From NCBI GenBank assembly GCA_947626905.1, contig CANQUE010000009.1:1-53020 (forward strand): a stretch of DNA of 53,020 nucleotides, in the 5' to 3' direction. Below are positions 42,966 to 50,482 of this stretch, in pieces; within the stretch, counting starts at the first letter, position 1; each line of letters opens with the position of its first letter. The position numbers and the translations under genes were made by a program. This stretch comes from an uncultured Oscillospiraceae bacterium (GTDB taxonomy: Bacteria; Bacillota; Clostridia; Oscillospirales; Oscillospiraceae). Below the pieces are notes generated by a model. It was not told where the DNA came from, did no database searches, and was given only the letters and a program-made list of their open reading frames with translations.

Positions 42966-42994
42966 TTGCCGGGAGCCGCCGTTTGCGGTAAAAT
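42966..42994 (+). promoter_or_regulatory. Promoter of DUF1349 gene
   Basis: TTGCCG, 17-base spacer, TAAAAT. Transcription would start near 43001, leaving a leader of about 65 bases that contains a hairpin. Confidence 0.6.
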
Positions 42995-43032
42995 ATACCG
43001 GGAGCCAAATACCGGCACGGTCAAAAAAATAC

Positions 43033-43052
43033 CCGGCGCGATCACGCGCCGG
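43033..43052 (+). promoter_or_regulatory. Hairpin abutting DUF1349 ribosome site
   Basis: 8-bp perfect stem CCGGCGCG-ATCA-CGCGCCGG, whose 3' arm shares GG with the GGAAGAGGTG ribosome site. It could hinder translation initiation. Confidence 0.5.
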
Positions 43053-43066
43053 AAGAGGTGAAGACG

Positions 43067-43687
43067 ATGGCATCCGATCGGATCGACTTGGGCAAATGGG
43101 AGTGGACAAGGCAGCCGGCCGCCTATTCCATCGGCAGCGGCCGCCTTGAGGTGATCACAAAGCCCCATACCGACCTGTGGCAGCGCACGTACTATCATTT
43201 CCGCAACGACAGCGCCCCCCTTTTTCAGACGCGGACCCGGGAAAAGTTTTTCTCTTTCACGGTGAAGACCGCCTTTGAGAGCAAGCGCCGCTTTGACCAG
43301 TGCGGCGTGGTGATGTACCTGGACAGCGAAAATTGGCTCAAGGGCTCCGTGGAGTATGAAAACGACACGTTCCAGCACCTGGGCAGCGTGGTCACGAATC
43401 ACGGCTACTCGGACTGGGCCACCACCGCGATCGACGCGTCGGTCAAGTCCATGTGGTACCGCCTGAGCCGGCGGGCGGACGATTTCCGCATCGAGTGCTC
43501 CTCGGACGGCGTCCATTTTTCCCAGATGCGGGTATGCCACATGTGGGAAGCGGCCGACGAGATCCGCTTCGGCGTCTATGCCTGCAGTCCGGAGGACTCA
43601 TCTTTTAAGGCCGTGTTCACCGATATGGAGCTGACGCAGTGCCGGTGGCCTGCCCACGACGGCCAGCCGCCGGATGAGGACGGCTGA
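43067..43687 (+). CDS. DUF1349 family protein
   Basis: A 206-residue beta-sandwich protein of the DUF1349 family (concanavalin-like lectin/glucanase fold). Typical segments are KPHTDLWQRTYY, FSFTVKTAF, QCGVVMYLDSENWLKGSVEYEND and the FRIECSSDGVHFSQMRV strand pair. No catalytic residues are assigned; relatives include the yeast Regulator-of-Ty1-like group and bacterial proteins of unknown role. There is no signal peptide, so it is cytoplasmic. ATG 43067 is chosen because AGAGGTG precedes it; GTG 43058 lies in that site. It is divergent from the giant glucan synthase gene, so a carbohydrate link is possible. Confidence 0.85.
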   Translation: MASDRIDLGKWEWTRQPAAYSIGSGRLEVITKPHTDLWQRTYYHFRNDSAPLFQTRTREKFFSFTVKTAFESKRRFDQCGVVMYLDSENWLKGSVEYENDTFQHLGSVVTNHGYSDWATTAIDASVKSMWYRLSRRADDFRIECSSDGVHFSQMRVCHMWEAADEIRFGVYACSPEDSSFKAVFTDMELTQCRWPAHDGQPPDEDG

Positions 43688-43730
43688 CGCCTGGCCGGCG
43701 GCCGGCAGGAACAGGAGGACAGGTGAAACT

Positions 43731-43943
43731 ATGTTCGGAAAGAAAAAGAGGCCCAAGTACGACCGGACCGGCAAAGAGCCGGTCATCCGGGCCAGCATAT
43801 GCACCGGCGAAAAAGTGGCCGGGTACCGTCAGACCGCCACAGGCCGCTTCGTGGAGGTCATGCTGATCCGCAACGACGCCGACCTGGAGCAGTTTTTGCG
43901 GGACTATGGCTTCGACAAAAGCGAGATCAAATACGAGTGGTGA
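43731..43943 (+). CDS. Small conserved clostridial protein
   Basis: A 70-residue basic protein. MFGKKKRPKYDR is followed by PVIRASICTGEKVAGYRQTATGRFVEVMLIRNDADLEQFLRDYGFDKSEIKYEW. Close relatives are frequent in clostridia and are sometimes labelled aspartate dehydrogenase. That label is not credible for a protein of this size without a nucleotide-binding fold. The fold looks like a compact beta-sheet plus C-terminal helix; function unknown. The gene lies 43 bases after the DUF1349 gene, with a strong AGGAGG, and its product lacks a signal peptide. Confidence 0.8.
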   Translation: MFGKKKRPKYDRTGKEPVIRASICTGEKVAGYRQTATGRFVEVMLIRNDADLEQFLRDYGFDKSEIKYEW

Positions 43944-43973
43944 GGACAGGACGAGAGCCGGCGCCGGCAGCGC

Positions 43974-44009
43974 ATGACGCGCCCCCATGCGGGGGCGCGT
44001 CATATATTT
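43974..44009 (+). terminator. Terminator between convergent genes
   Basis: 13-bp perfect stem ATGACGCGCCCCC / GGGGGCGCGTCAT, loop ATGC, followed by ATATTTA. It separates the small protein gene from convergent spoVT. Confidence 0.7.
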
Positions 44010-44550
44010 ACGATTCCATCTGCTTGCCGAGAAATCCGCTGACCGTGGTGGCCAGCTTTAGCTCCACATCCCCTGGCCGCACACCGTCCGGCCGTTCCAG
44101 GAACACCACGCAGCCCAGCACGTCCCCCTCCGAGAGGATGGGCACGGCCACCGCCGCGGCGGGGGCGTTCTCTCCGTCGATGACCGCCACCCGGCGTCCG
44201 CCCGGCTCAGACCGATAAGCCCGCCGGCCCTCCATGATCTCTTCCAGCTCCGGGCTGATATGCCGGTCCAGCAGCTCCTTCCGCCCGGCCCCGGCGGCGG
44301 CGATCACGCTGTCCCGGTCGCATACCGCGGCGGGATACTCCGCCGTCTTGTGCATGGACTCACAGATCTGCTCGGCAAAGGAGCTCATCTCCCCCATGGG
44401 AGAGTACTTTTTGAATATGACCTCCCCGTCCTTTTCTGTATAGATCTCCAGCGGGTCACCCTCGCGGATGCGCATGGTGCGGCGGATCTCCTTCGGTATG
44501 ACCACCCGGCCCAGATCGTCGATGCGCCGCACGATCCCTGTTGCTTTCAT
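44008..44550 (-). CDS. spoVT: Stage V sporulation protein T
   Basis: A 180-residue SpoVT, a forespore transcription factor that tunes sigma-G genes in spore-forming Firmicutes. The N-terminal AbrB-type swapped-hairpin DNA-binding domain is MKATGIVRRIDDLGRVVIPKEIRRTMRIREGDPLEIY (1-37). The C-terminal GAF-like domain spans about 55-178, with the PILSEGDVLGCVVFLE strand pair. ATG 44550 has AGGAGG six bases ahead; the frame extending to 44598 does not. Its promoter (44587-44615) resembles the sigma-G class. The presence of spoVT indicates a spore-forming lineage. Confidence 0.96.
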   Translation of the reverse strand: MKATGIVRRIDDLGRVVIPKEIRRTMRIREGDPLEIYTEKDGEVIFKKYSPMGEMSSFAEQICESMHKTAEYPAAVCDRDSVIAAAGAGRKELLDRHISPELEEIMEGRRAYRSEPGGRRVAVIDGENAPAAAVAVPILSEGDVLGCVVFLERPDGVRPGDVELKLATTVSGFLGKQMES

Positions 44551-44586
44551 CTTTATCCTCCTGTCATTCTTTTGTTTGACAGGATT

Positions 44587-44615
44587 TATTATCCGCAAAA
44601 GTCCCAGACCTATAC
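44587..44615 (-). promoter_or_regulatory. Sigma-G-like promoter of spoVT
   Basis: Minus strand: GTATA, 17-base spacer, GATAATA, against the sigma-G consensus gHATR-17/18-CATWMTA (one mismatch, C to G). It gives a leader of about 30 bases. Confidence 0.65.
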
Positions 44616-44645
44616 AAACAGCCGAAATTTGGCAGAAGCGGATCT

Positions 44646-44662
44646 CTTAAAGAATTCTTAAG
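44646..44662. promoter_or_regulatory. Palindrome between spoVT and NlpC-like gene
   Basis: CTTAAAGAATTCTTAAG, a near-perfect palindrome (one extra A), in the divergent promoter region. Possible operator. Confidence 0.4.
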
Positions 44663-44703
44663 GAATAAATACTAAATTTGTAAGACAAATCCGGTGCTTT
44701 CAT

Positions 44704-44711
44704 GGTATGAT
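44704..44711 (+). promoter_or_regulatory. Extended -10 of NlpC/P60-like gene
   Basis: The bases T-G-G-TATGAT (44703-44711) form an extended -10 with no good -35. The start codon is 29 bases downstream. Confidence 0.45.
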
Positions 44712-44739
44712 AGAATACAGTGAAAGGGAGGGCCGTTCC

Positions 44740-45516
44740 ATGAAGGCAGATTTTTCCGTGAAGCAGAGAGTCCGCTACGAGGTGCTGGCCATATGTCTGC
44801 TGGCGCTGGTGGCGGCGGTGGCGCTCCTGGCCCGTCCTCTCGTCCGCCATTCCGAGGCGGAGGCGGAGGACGGCGATCAGATCCAGCAGGCCAGCAGCGT
44901 CCCCGTCCCCATGGAGATCCCGGAGGATATGTTCGAGTGGAAGCCGGGGCAGTATGTCCATGTGGAACGGGGCTCCTCCACCTCCAACGACATAGACGAG
45001 AGCCTTTTCGACGACCTGTCCAAAAAGACCGCCGACGGGCTGGTGACCTGGGCCCAGATGGCCTGGGAAAACCAGTGGGGGTACGTATGGGGCACGTTCG
45101 GCACCGTGCTGGACGAGGATCTGCTGCAATACAAGATCGAACAGTTCGGCAAAGACGTGGAGGATTATGAGGCCATCATCCGGGAGAAATGGATGGGCCG
45201 GCGGACGGTGGACTGCGCCGGGCTGATCAAAAGCTACGGCTGGTATGACCCGGAGCAGCACGGGATCGTCTATTGCCACGGGGACATGCCGGACATCGGC
45301 ACCGACGGGTTCTATGAGGCGGCGCCCGACAAGGGGCCCATCGACACTCTGCCGGAGATCCCGGGGCTGCTGGTATACGCCGATGGCCACATCGGCGTCT
45401 ATGTGGGCGACGGCTGGGCCATCGAGGCCATCTCCCACGCCGGAGGCGTGGTAAAGACCCGGGTGGCGGACCGGCCCTGGACCTACTGGCTGAAAAGCCC
45501 CGCTATCACATATTGA
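44740..45516 (+). CDS. NlpC/P60-like cell-wall peptidase, membrane-anchored
   Basis: A 258-residue protein with an N-terminal membrane anchor (about residues 13-33), a linker, and a C-terminal papain-like domain. The probable nucleophile is Cys159 in RTVDCAGLIKSYGW, and His217 in YADGHIGVYVGDG is the likely catalytic histidine. The GHIGVYVGDGWAIEAISHAGGV stretch is typical of C40-family peptidoglycan endopeptidases. An insertion of about 45 residues separates the two motifs. The NQWGYVWGTFG segment before the Cys matches the usual 'YxWGG' entry. Substrate specificity is unknown. AAAGGGAGG precedes ATG 44740. It is divergent from spoVT, so a sporulation link is possible. Confidence 0.8.
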   Translation: MKADFSVKQRVRYEVLAICLLALVAAVALLARPLVRHSEAEAEDGDQIQQASSVPVPMEIPEDMFEWKPGQYVHVERGSSTSNDIDESLFDDLSKKTADGLVTWAQMAWENQWGYVWGTFGTVLDEDLLQYKIEQFGKDVEDYEAIIREKWMGRRTVDCAGLIKSYGWYDPEQHGIVYCHGDMPDIGTDGFYEAAPDKGPIDTLPEIPGLLVYADGHIGVYVGDGWAIEAISHAGGVVKTRVADRPWTYWLKSPAITY

Positions 45517-45533
45517 AAAATCCAATATTTGTG

Positions 45534-45653
45534 TGTATAATGGCTGCATTGCAGCCATTATACTTTTTATCCCACGCTGTTTTGCTCCCGCCTGCGGCGG
45601 AACCGCAAAACATAGCACGCTGGTCTGCATTGCAGCCATTATACTTTTTATCT
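45534..45653. repeat. Composite palindromic element, copy 2 (inverted orientation)
   Basis: It begins with a 29-bp perfect palindrome, 45535-45563 (GTATAATGGCTGCA-T-its complement). Then comes GTTTTGC-tc-CCGCC-tgc-GGCGG-aacc-GCAAAAC (45579-45611) flanked by CACGCT direct repeats (45573-45578, 45616-45621). A second copy of the first palindrome's right half plus CTTTTTATC follows: 45545-45571 equals 45626-45652, 27 bp. As reverse complement the middle hairpin has the same GTTTTGCGGTTCCG..CGGGAGCAAAAC frame as 5972-6005. The 45517-45696 gap contains nothing else but the asnS ribosome site. Confidence 0.88.
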
Positions 45654-45696
45654 GCTTTTTTACCCAGCAGTTTTTCATCAGAAGAGAGGGACCGAC

Positions 45697-47088
45697 ATGA
45701 CCAGAACGAAGATCGCCCAGCTATGGAAGGATGCCGCCGCCCTGGCGGGGGACATCACCGTCTGCGGCTGGGCCCGCACCATCCGCGACCAGAAAAATTT
45801 CGGCTTCATCGACCTGAACGACGGCAGCTCCTTCAAGGGCGTGCAGATCGTGTTTGAACGGGCCGTTTTGGACAATTACGACGAGATCGCCAAGCTGAAC
45901 GTAGGCGCGGCGCTGGTGGTGACCGGCACCCTGGTGCTGACCCCCCAGGCCAGGCAGCCCTTTGAGATCAAGGCGGCCTCCATCGCCGTAGAGGGCGTGT
46001 CCGCCCCGGACTATCCCCTGCAGAAAAAGCGCCACACCGTGGAATACCTGCGCACCATCCAGCATCTGCGCCCCCGGACGAATCTGTTCTCCGCCGCCTT
46101 CCGGGTCCGGTCCGTGGCGGCCCAGGCCGTGCACGAGTTCTTCCAGAGCCGGGGCTTCGTATATGTGCACACCCCCATCATCACCGGCTCCGACTGCGAG
46201 GGGGCCGGCGAGATGTTCCAGGTCACCACGCTGGACATCAACGACCCGCCCCGGAACGAGGACGGCTCGGTGGACTACACGAAGGACTTCTTCGGCAAGC
46301 CCACCAACCTGACCGTGTCCGGCCAGCTGAACGCGGAAAACTTCGCCATGGCCTTCGGCGACGTCTATACCTTCGGCCCTACCTTCCGGGCGGAAAACTC
46401 CAACACCCAGCGCCACGCGGCGGAGTTTTGGATGATCGAGCCGGAGATGGCCTTCTGCGACCTGGAGGGAGATCTGGAGTGCATGGAGGCCATGGTGAAG
46501 TACATCATCAACACCGTGCTGGAGAAATGCCCCCAGGAGCTGGAATTCTTCAACAGCTTTGTGGACAAGGGGCTTTTGGAGCGGCTGCGCCATGTGGCGG
46601 CCAGCGACTTTGCCCGGGTGAGCTACACCGAGGCGGTGGAGCTTTTGAAGCAGTCCGGGGCGGAATTCAAATATCCGGTGGAGTGGGGCATGGATCTGCA
46701 GACCGAGCACGAGCGGTACCTGACGGAACAGATCTACAAAAAGCCCCTGTTCGTCACGGACTATCCCAAAGAGATCAAAGCGTTTTACATGCGCCTGAAC
46801 GACGATGGCAAGACCGTGGCGGCGGCGGACTGCCTGGTGCCCGGCATCGGGGAGATCATCGGCGGCAGCCAGAGGGAGGAGCGGCTGGACATGCTCACCG
46901 CCCGGATGGCCGAGCTGGGGCTCAAAGAGGCCGATTATTGGTGGTACCTGGACTTGCGGCGCTACGGCTCCTGCCGCCACGCCGGCTTCGGTCTGGGCTT
47001 TGAGCGGATGGTGATGTACCTCACCGGCATCAGCAACATCCGGGACGTGGAGCTGCATCCCCGCACCGTGGGCAACGCGGAATTCTGA
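45697..47088 (+). CDS. asnS: Asparaginyl-tRNA synthetase
   Basis: A 463-residue class IIb synthetase that charges tRNA-Asn. The N-terminal OB-fold anticodon domain (about 15-105; [25 protein letters not shown]) is followed by the catalytic domain. Motif 1 lies around [28 protein letters not shown], motif 2 around [27 protein letters not shown] (about 225-250) and motif 3 is [15 protein letters not shown] (about 430-445). The FRAEN..RH pattern and the ending [10 protein letters not shown] identify AsnS rather than AspS. Start with AGAGAGGGACCGAC ahead. A strong terminator follows. Confidence 0.96.
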   Translation: MTRTKIAQLWKDAAALAGDITVCGWARTIRDQKNFGFIDLNDGSSFKGVQIVFERAVLDNYDEIAKLNVGAALVVTGTLVLTPQARQPFEIKAASIAVEGVSAPDYPLQKKRHTVEYLRTIQHLRPRTNLFSAAFRVRSVAAQAVHEFFQSRGFVYVHTPIITGSDCEGAGEMFQVTTLDINDPPRNEDGSVDYTKDFFGKPTNLTVSGQLNAENFAMAFGDVYTFGPTFRAENSNTQRHAAEFWMIEPEMAFCDLEGDLECMEAMVKYIINTVLEKCPQELEFFNSFVDKGLLERLRHVAASDFARVSYTEAVELLKQSGAEFKYPVEWGMDLQTEHERYLTEQIYKKPLFVTDYPKEIKAFYMRLNDDGKTVAAADCLVPGIGEIIGGSQREERLDMLTARMAELGLKEADYWWYLDLRRYGSCRHAGFGLGFERMVMYLTGISNIRDVELHPRTVGNAEF

Positions 47089-47101
47089 TCCAAACAGCGG
47101 T

Positions 47102-47135
47102 CGGGACCGGCACAGAGCCGGTCCCGATCTTTTTA
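47102..47135 (+). terminator. Intrinsic terminator of asnS
   Basis: 10-bp perfect stem CGGGACCGGC / GCCGGTCCCG with a 5-base loop, followed by ATCTTTTTATT. Confidence 0.93.
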
Positions 47136-48650
47136 TTCTTTGCGCCCCTTTACGGTCCGGACCAGCAGCCACAGGCACAGCAGCAGCATCGCCGCCCGGG
47201 GCAGGATGGCCGTGCTGTCCCCGGTCCGGGGAGCTGTTCCTCCCCCGGACCCGCCGGTCCCGGCAAAGGGCAGGGTCCCTCCCGGTCCCACCGGGATGAC
47301 CGGCTCATTCGTGGGGACAGGTTCCTCCGTAGGGACGGGCTCCTCCGTGGGCGCAGGTTCCTCCGTGGGGATAGGCTCCTCCGTAGGGATAGGCTTCTCC
47401 GTGGGGAGAGGCTCTTCCGTGGGGAGAGGCTCCTCCGTGGGGACAGGCTCTTCCGTGGGCATAGGCTCTTCCGTGGGCATGGGCTCATCTGTGGGGCTGG
47501 GTTCCTCCGTGGGGACGGGCTCTTCCGTGGGGATAGGCTCTTCCGTGGGGATAGGCTCCTCCGTGGGGGCGGGTTCCTCCGTGGGGGCGGGTTCCTCCGT
47601 GGGGGTCGGGGCCTGGTAGGAAAACACCGGGTAGCCCCGGTTCAGCCCCCGGCTTCCCGCCGGGGCGAAGGCGCTTCCCAATACGCCAGGGAACGCCTCG
47701 CTCTGCATCCGGGCGGTGTCCGCCCCTTCCACGCCGCCGGGCCAGCCGCCGCTGCCCACGGCGGGCAGGGGCGCCGTCAGTTCCCCGTCGAACCAGGCGT
47801 TTTGCGCCGTGCCGCTCTCCCACGCCCCGGCAAAGGCCCCCGCGTCCGCCTCCCCGGCGGCGATCGGCCCCGCGGCATAGGCGTTGGTCACGGACCCGCC
47901 GCCGATCCGGCCGGCAAAGCCTCCCACATAGATGCCCCGGTCGTTGATATACAGTCCGGCCGTGGAATAGCAGTTGTCCGTCCGGCAGCCGGACAGGGAG
48001 CCCGCCAGCCCCCCGGCGTATACGGGCCCGTCGAAGGAGCCCGCCGCGCCCAGACTGCCCCGGGCGGCGCACCGGTCCATGACCGTGCCCTCCGCCGCCC
48101 CTACCACGATCCCCGCGGCCAGCTCTCCCCCGCCCGGCGGCGCCCACGCCGTGGCGGTGACGTCGGCGGCGACGGTGACGTTGGACAGCACGCAGTCCTC
48201 CGCCCGGCCAGCCAGGCCTCCCACCGTCTGCCGCCCGGAGGCGGACACCGCCGCTTCCAGCCACAGGTCCTGCACCACGGCGTTTTTCAGCGCCGCGAAA
48301 AGACCCGCGCCGCTCCCGCCGGGGCCGGCGGCGACGGTCAGACCCACGATGCCGTGGCCCTGGCCGTCCAAGATCCCCTCGAAGGCCCTGTCCTCTCCGC
48401 CGGGGCCCGATCCGATGGGCTCCAGGGCATAGCCGGTCATATCGATGTTTCCGGCCAGGACCACCCGTCGGCCCCGGAAGCTCTCGCCGGCGCGCACGCT
48501 CTCCCCAAAGGCGATCAGATCCTCCGGGCCGGCCACAGTCAGCTCGGGCGCCTCCAGCGCCTGGGCGGCCGACGGTCCCAGGAGCAGCAGCAGGAGCAAT
48601 ATGAGCAAAAGACCGGCTATGCGGCCGGCCTTTTTTCGTCCGATCTTCAT
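47133..48650 (-). CDS. Repeat-rich surface protein with sorting-type tail
   Basis: A 505-residue exported protein. The signal peptide (about 1-31) has a Leu-rich core ending in GPSAAQA. The extracellular region (about 35-340) holds repeated GLUG-like beta segments (FEGILDGQGHGIVGLTV, VGGLAGRAEDCVLSNVTV, YAGGLAGSLSGCRTDNCYS, VGGFAGRIGGGSVTNAYA), as in adhesin-type beta-helices. Next is a stalk of about 17 PTEEPx hexapeptides (about 350-450). The C-terminus APRTGDS, a hydrophobic stretch and RTVKGRKE fit a non-classical PxTGD sortase signal. It is probably wall-anchored and adhesive. No sortase gene is in the window. GAGGGGA precedes the ATG. Confidence 0.85.
   Translation of the reverse strand: MKIGRKKAGRIAGLLLILLLLLLLGPSAAQALEAPELTVAGPEDLIAFGESVRAGESFRGRRVVLAGNIDMTGYALEPIGSGPGGEDRAFEGILDGQGHGIVGLTVAAGPGGSGAGLFAALKNAVVQDLWLEAAVSASGRQTVGGLAGRAEDCVLSNVTVAADVTATAWAPPGGGELAAGIVVGAAEGTVMDRCAARGSLGAAGSFDGPVYAGGLAGSLSGCRTDNCYSTAGLYINDRGIYVGGFAGRIGGGSVTNAYAAGPIAAGEADAGAFAGAWESGTAQNAWFDGELTAPLPAVGSGGWPGGVEGADTARMQSEAFPGVLGSAFAPAGSRGLNRGYPVFSYQAPTPTEEPAPTEEPAPTEEPIPTEEPIPTEEPVPTEEPSPTDEPMPTEEPMPTEEPVPTEEPLPTEEPLPTEKPIPTEEPIPTEEPAPTEEPVPTEEPVPTNEPVIPVGPGGTLPFAGTGGSGGGTAPRTGDSTAILPRAAMLLLCLWLLVRTVKGRKE
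47308..47607. repeat. 18-bp repeat array encoding PTEEPx
   Basis: About 17 in-frame degenerate copies of an 18-bp unit (minus strand encodes Pro-Thr-Glu-Glu-Pro plus Ala, Ile, Val, Leu, Met or Ser). Variation is mostly at the sixth residue, plus PTDEP, PTEKP and PTNEP variants. Confidence 0.95.
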
Positions 48651-48750
48651 TTTTCATTCCCCTCTCTGCAAACTGCGAGGCGGTTTTGCCTCATCCCATT
48701 GTATACAAAGAAGGGCTTGTTTGTTCCGCCCGTCCCGCCGGGCGGCGGCG

Positions 48751-50319
48751 TCACATCAGGGGCGCGGCCAGCTTCAGGATGGACGCGGCCAGGCGGGTGA
48801 TCAGCTTCTGCCGGGCCACATCCTGGCCGGTGATGAGCCGACACTGGGGGAAGGTCTGTTCAAAGTCCCGCAGCACGTCCCCGATGGCGGGGACCTTGTA
48901 CAGATAGACCGCGCATTCAAAATTCAGATACAGGCTCCGGTAGTCCAGGTTGATGGTGCCCACCACGGCCCGCGTCCCGTCGGCCAGAAAGACCTTGGAG
49001 TGGATGAAGCCGGGGGCGTACTCATAGATCTTTATCCCCGCGCCCACCAGCTGTTTGTAGTGGCCCTTGGCCAGAAGGTTGGCGTATTTTTTGTCCGGGA
49101 TGCCCGGCAGGATGATCCGCACGTCTACCCCCCGCCGGGCGGCGAAGGTGAGCGCCGAGGCCATCTGGTTGTCCAAAATGAGATACGGGGTCATGATATA
49201 CAGCCGCTCCCGGGCGGTGTTGATCATGTCCAGGTAGATCATCTCTCCCGTGCGCTCGTCGTCCATCGGGCTGTCCCCATAGGGGATCACGCACCCGGGC
49301 AGGTCCTCCCGCCGGGGACCGGGCGCCAGCAGATAGGGCTCGTAGATCCGCTCCTTCTCCTGGATGTTCCACATCCGCAGGAACATCAGCGTCATGCTCC
49401 GCACTCCGTCGCCGGCGAGCATCACCGCCGCGTCCTTCCACCGGCCGAATTTCTCCCGGCGGTTGATGTACTCGTCCGCCAGATTCACCCCTCCGGTAAA
49501 GCTCACCTTCCCGTCGATCACCAGGATCTTCCGGTGGTCCCGGTTGTTGTAGGCGGTGGAGATGAACGGCCGGATCGGGGCGAACACCTTGCACTGGATG
49601 CCCCGGGCCCGGAGGGTCTTCGGATAGCTGGCCGGCAGGCGCATCAGCGAGCAGGTGCCGTCATACACCATCCGCACGTCCACCCCCTGCTCCGCCTTGC
49701 GGGTCAGGATCTCCAGCACCGTGTCCCACATCTGGCCCTGTTCCACGATGAAGTACTCCAGGAAGATGAACTTTTCCGCCTTCTCCAGCTCCCGGAGCAT
49801 GGCCTCATACTTGGCCTCCCCGCTGGGGAAATAGGTGACGGCGGTGTTCTCGTATACGGCGTAGCCGTTGCGCCCGGCGGCATAGGACGCCAGGGGATAA
49901 AACCCCGGCTCCTCCCGCTTCAGCCGCTCCATCAGCTGCTTCTGCTCCGGCATGAGGGGCGCGCTGTCCGCCACGATCTTCAACAGCAGCTTTTTCTCCT
50001 GCCGGTGGCCCACGTCAAAGGTGATAAACAGGTACAGCAGCACCCCGAACACCGGCACCAGGGCGATCACGATGCACCACGTCAGCTTCACCGTGGGGTC
50101 CTGGGGCGTGTTGAGCAGGTATGCCAGGAACACCCCCGTCAGGACGGTGACCGTCCCGGACAGATAGATGCTGTACTGCTGCAGGCGGCCGAAGATCACG
50201 AACAGAAAGCCCGCCTGCGCCAGCAGCATCAGCACGGCCACGGCGCCACGGCCAAAGGTCATGCTGAAAAATCCCCGGCGGGGCCGGGTATTGCGGTCTA
50301 TATCCTCCCTCGCGTCCAT
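48751..50319 (-). CDS. cls: Cardiolipin synthase (phospholipase D family)
   Basis: A 522-residue membrane-bound phospholipase-D-family synthase that joins phosphatidylglycerol molecules into cardiolipin. Three N-terminal hydrophobic segments (about 20-100) are followed by two PLD domains. The first HKD motif is in NNRDHRKILVIDGKVSFTGG (about 258-277) and the second in FIHSKVFLADGTRAVVGTINLD (about 437-458). Both have the His-x-Lys-x4-Asp set, so the enzyme should be active. ATG 50319 has GGAGG seven bases ahead. The in-frame ATG at 50346 has none, and the open frame to 50763 crosses the cadC-like gene and is not real. The surface-protein gene follows after 100 bases. Confidence 0.93.
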   Translation of the reverse strand: MDAREDIDRNTRPRRGFFSMTFGRGAVAVLMLLAQAGFLFVIFGRLQQYSIYLSGTVTVLTGVFLAYLLNTPQDPTVKLTWCIVIALVPVFGVLLYLFITFDVGHRQEKKLLLKIVADSAPLMPEQKQLMERLKREEPGFYPLASYAAGRNGYAVYENTAVTYFPSGEAKYEAMLRELEKAEKFIFLEYFIVEQGQMWDTVLEILTRKAEQGVDVRMVYDGTCSLMRLPASYPKTLRARGIQCKVFAPIRPFISTAYNNRDHRKILVIDGKVSFTGGVNLADEYINRREKFGRWKDAAVMLAGDGVRSMTLMFLRMWNIQEKERIYEPYLLAPGPRREDLPGCVIPYGDSPMDDERTGEMIYLDMINTARERLYIMTPYLILDNQMASALTFAARRGVDVRIILPGIPDKKYANLLAKGHYKQLVGAGIKIYEYAPGFIHSKVFLADGTRAVVGTINLDYRSLYLNFECAVYLYKVPAIGDVLRDFEQTFPQCRLITGQDVARQKLITRLAASILKLAAPLM

Positions 50320-50412
50320 TGCGATCGCCTCCGTCTTCGTTGCCATTATAGTGCCATGTTTTCCCGGAAAAATCAAGTCCGGCGGGCCCGCAGAAAAAAT
50401 GTTCCCCGGGTA

Positions 50413-50441
50413 TTGACAGGGCGGCCGGCATATGCTAATAT
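50413..50441 (+). promoter_or_regulatory. Promoter of metal-efflux operon
   Basis: TTGACA, 17-base spacer, TAATAT. A near-consensus sigma-A promoter. Confidence 0.92.
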
Positions 50442-50459
50442 ATGAACAGTCATTCATAT
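50440..50459. promoter_or_regulatory. Operator for the CadC-like repressor
   Basis: ATATGAA-CAGTCA-TTCATAT: perfect 7-bp arms overlapping the -10 and start point. It matches the TATGAA..TTCATA style of ArsR/SmtB operators. Confidence 0.8.
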
Positions 50460-50482
50460 GTTTGTTTGAAAGGGTGATCTCT

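Noticed and set aside
36161-42991. A plus-strand open frame of 2276 residues opposite the giant glucan synthase gene
   Set aside because: It is the antisense shadow of a GC-rich gene: Pro/Gly/Arg/His-rich, without motifs or a ribosome site, while the minus strand shows clear catalytic motifs throughout.
42869-43540. N-terminal extension of the giant enzyme
   Set aside because: The extended frame runs antisense to the DUF1349 gene and its promoter, with no domain match.
43731-43943. Aspartate dehydrogenase, the label sometimes attached to this small protein
   Set aside because: 70 residues cannot contain the Rossmann and catalytic domains; treated as unknown.
47308-47607. Regularly spaced repeats resembling a CRISPR array
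   Set aside because: The 18-bp units are contiguous with no spacers and encode PTEEPx in frame within a surface protein.
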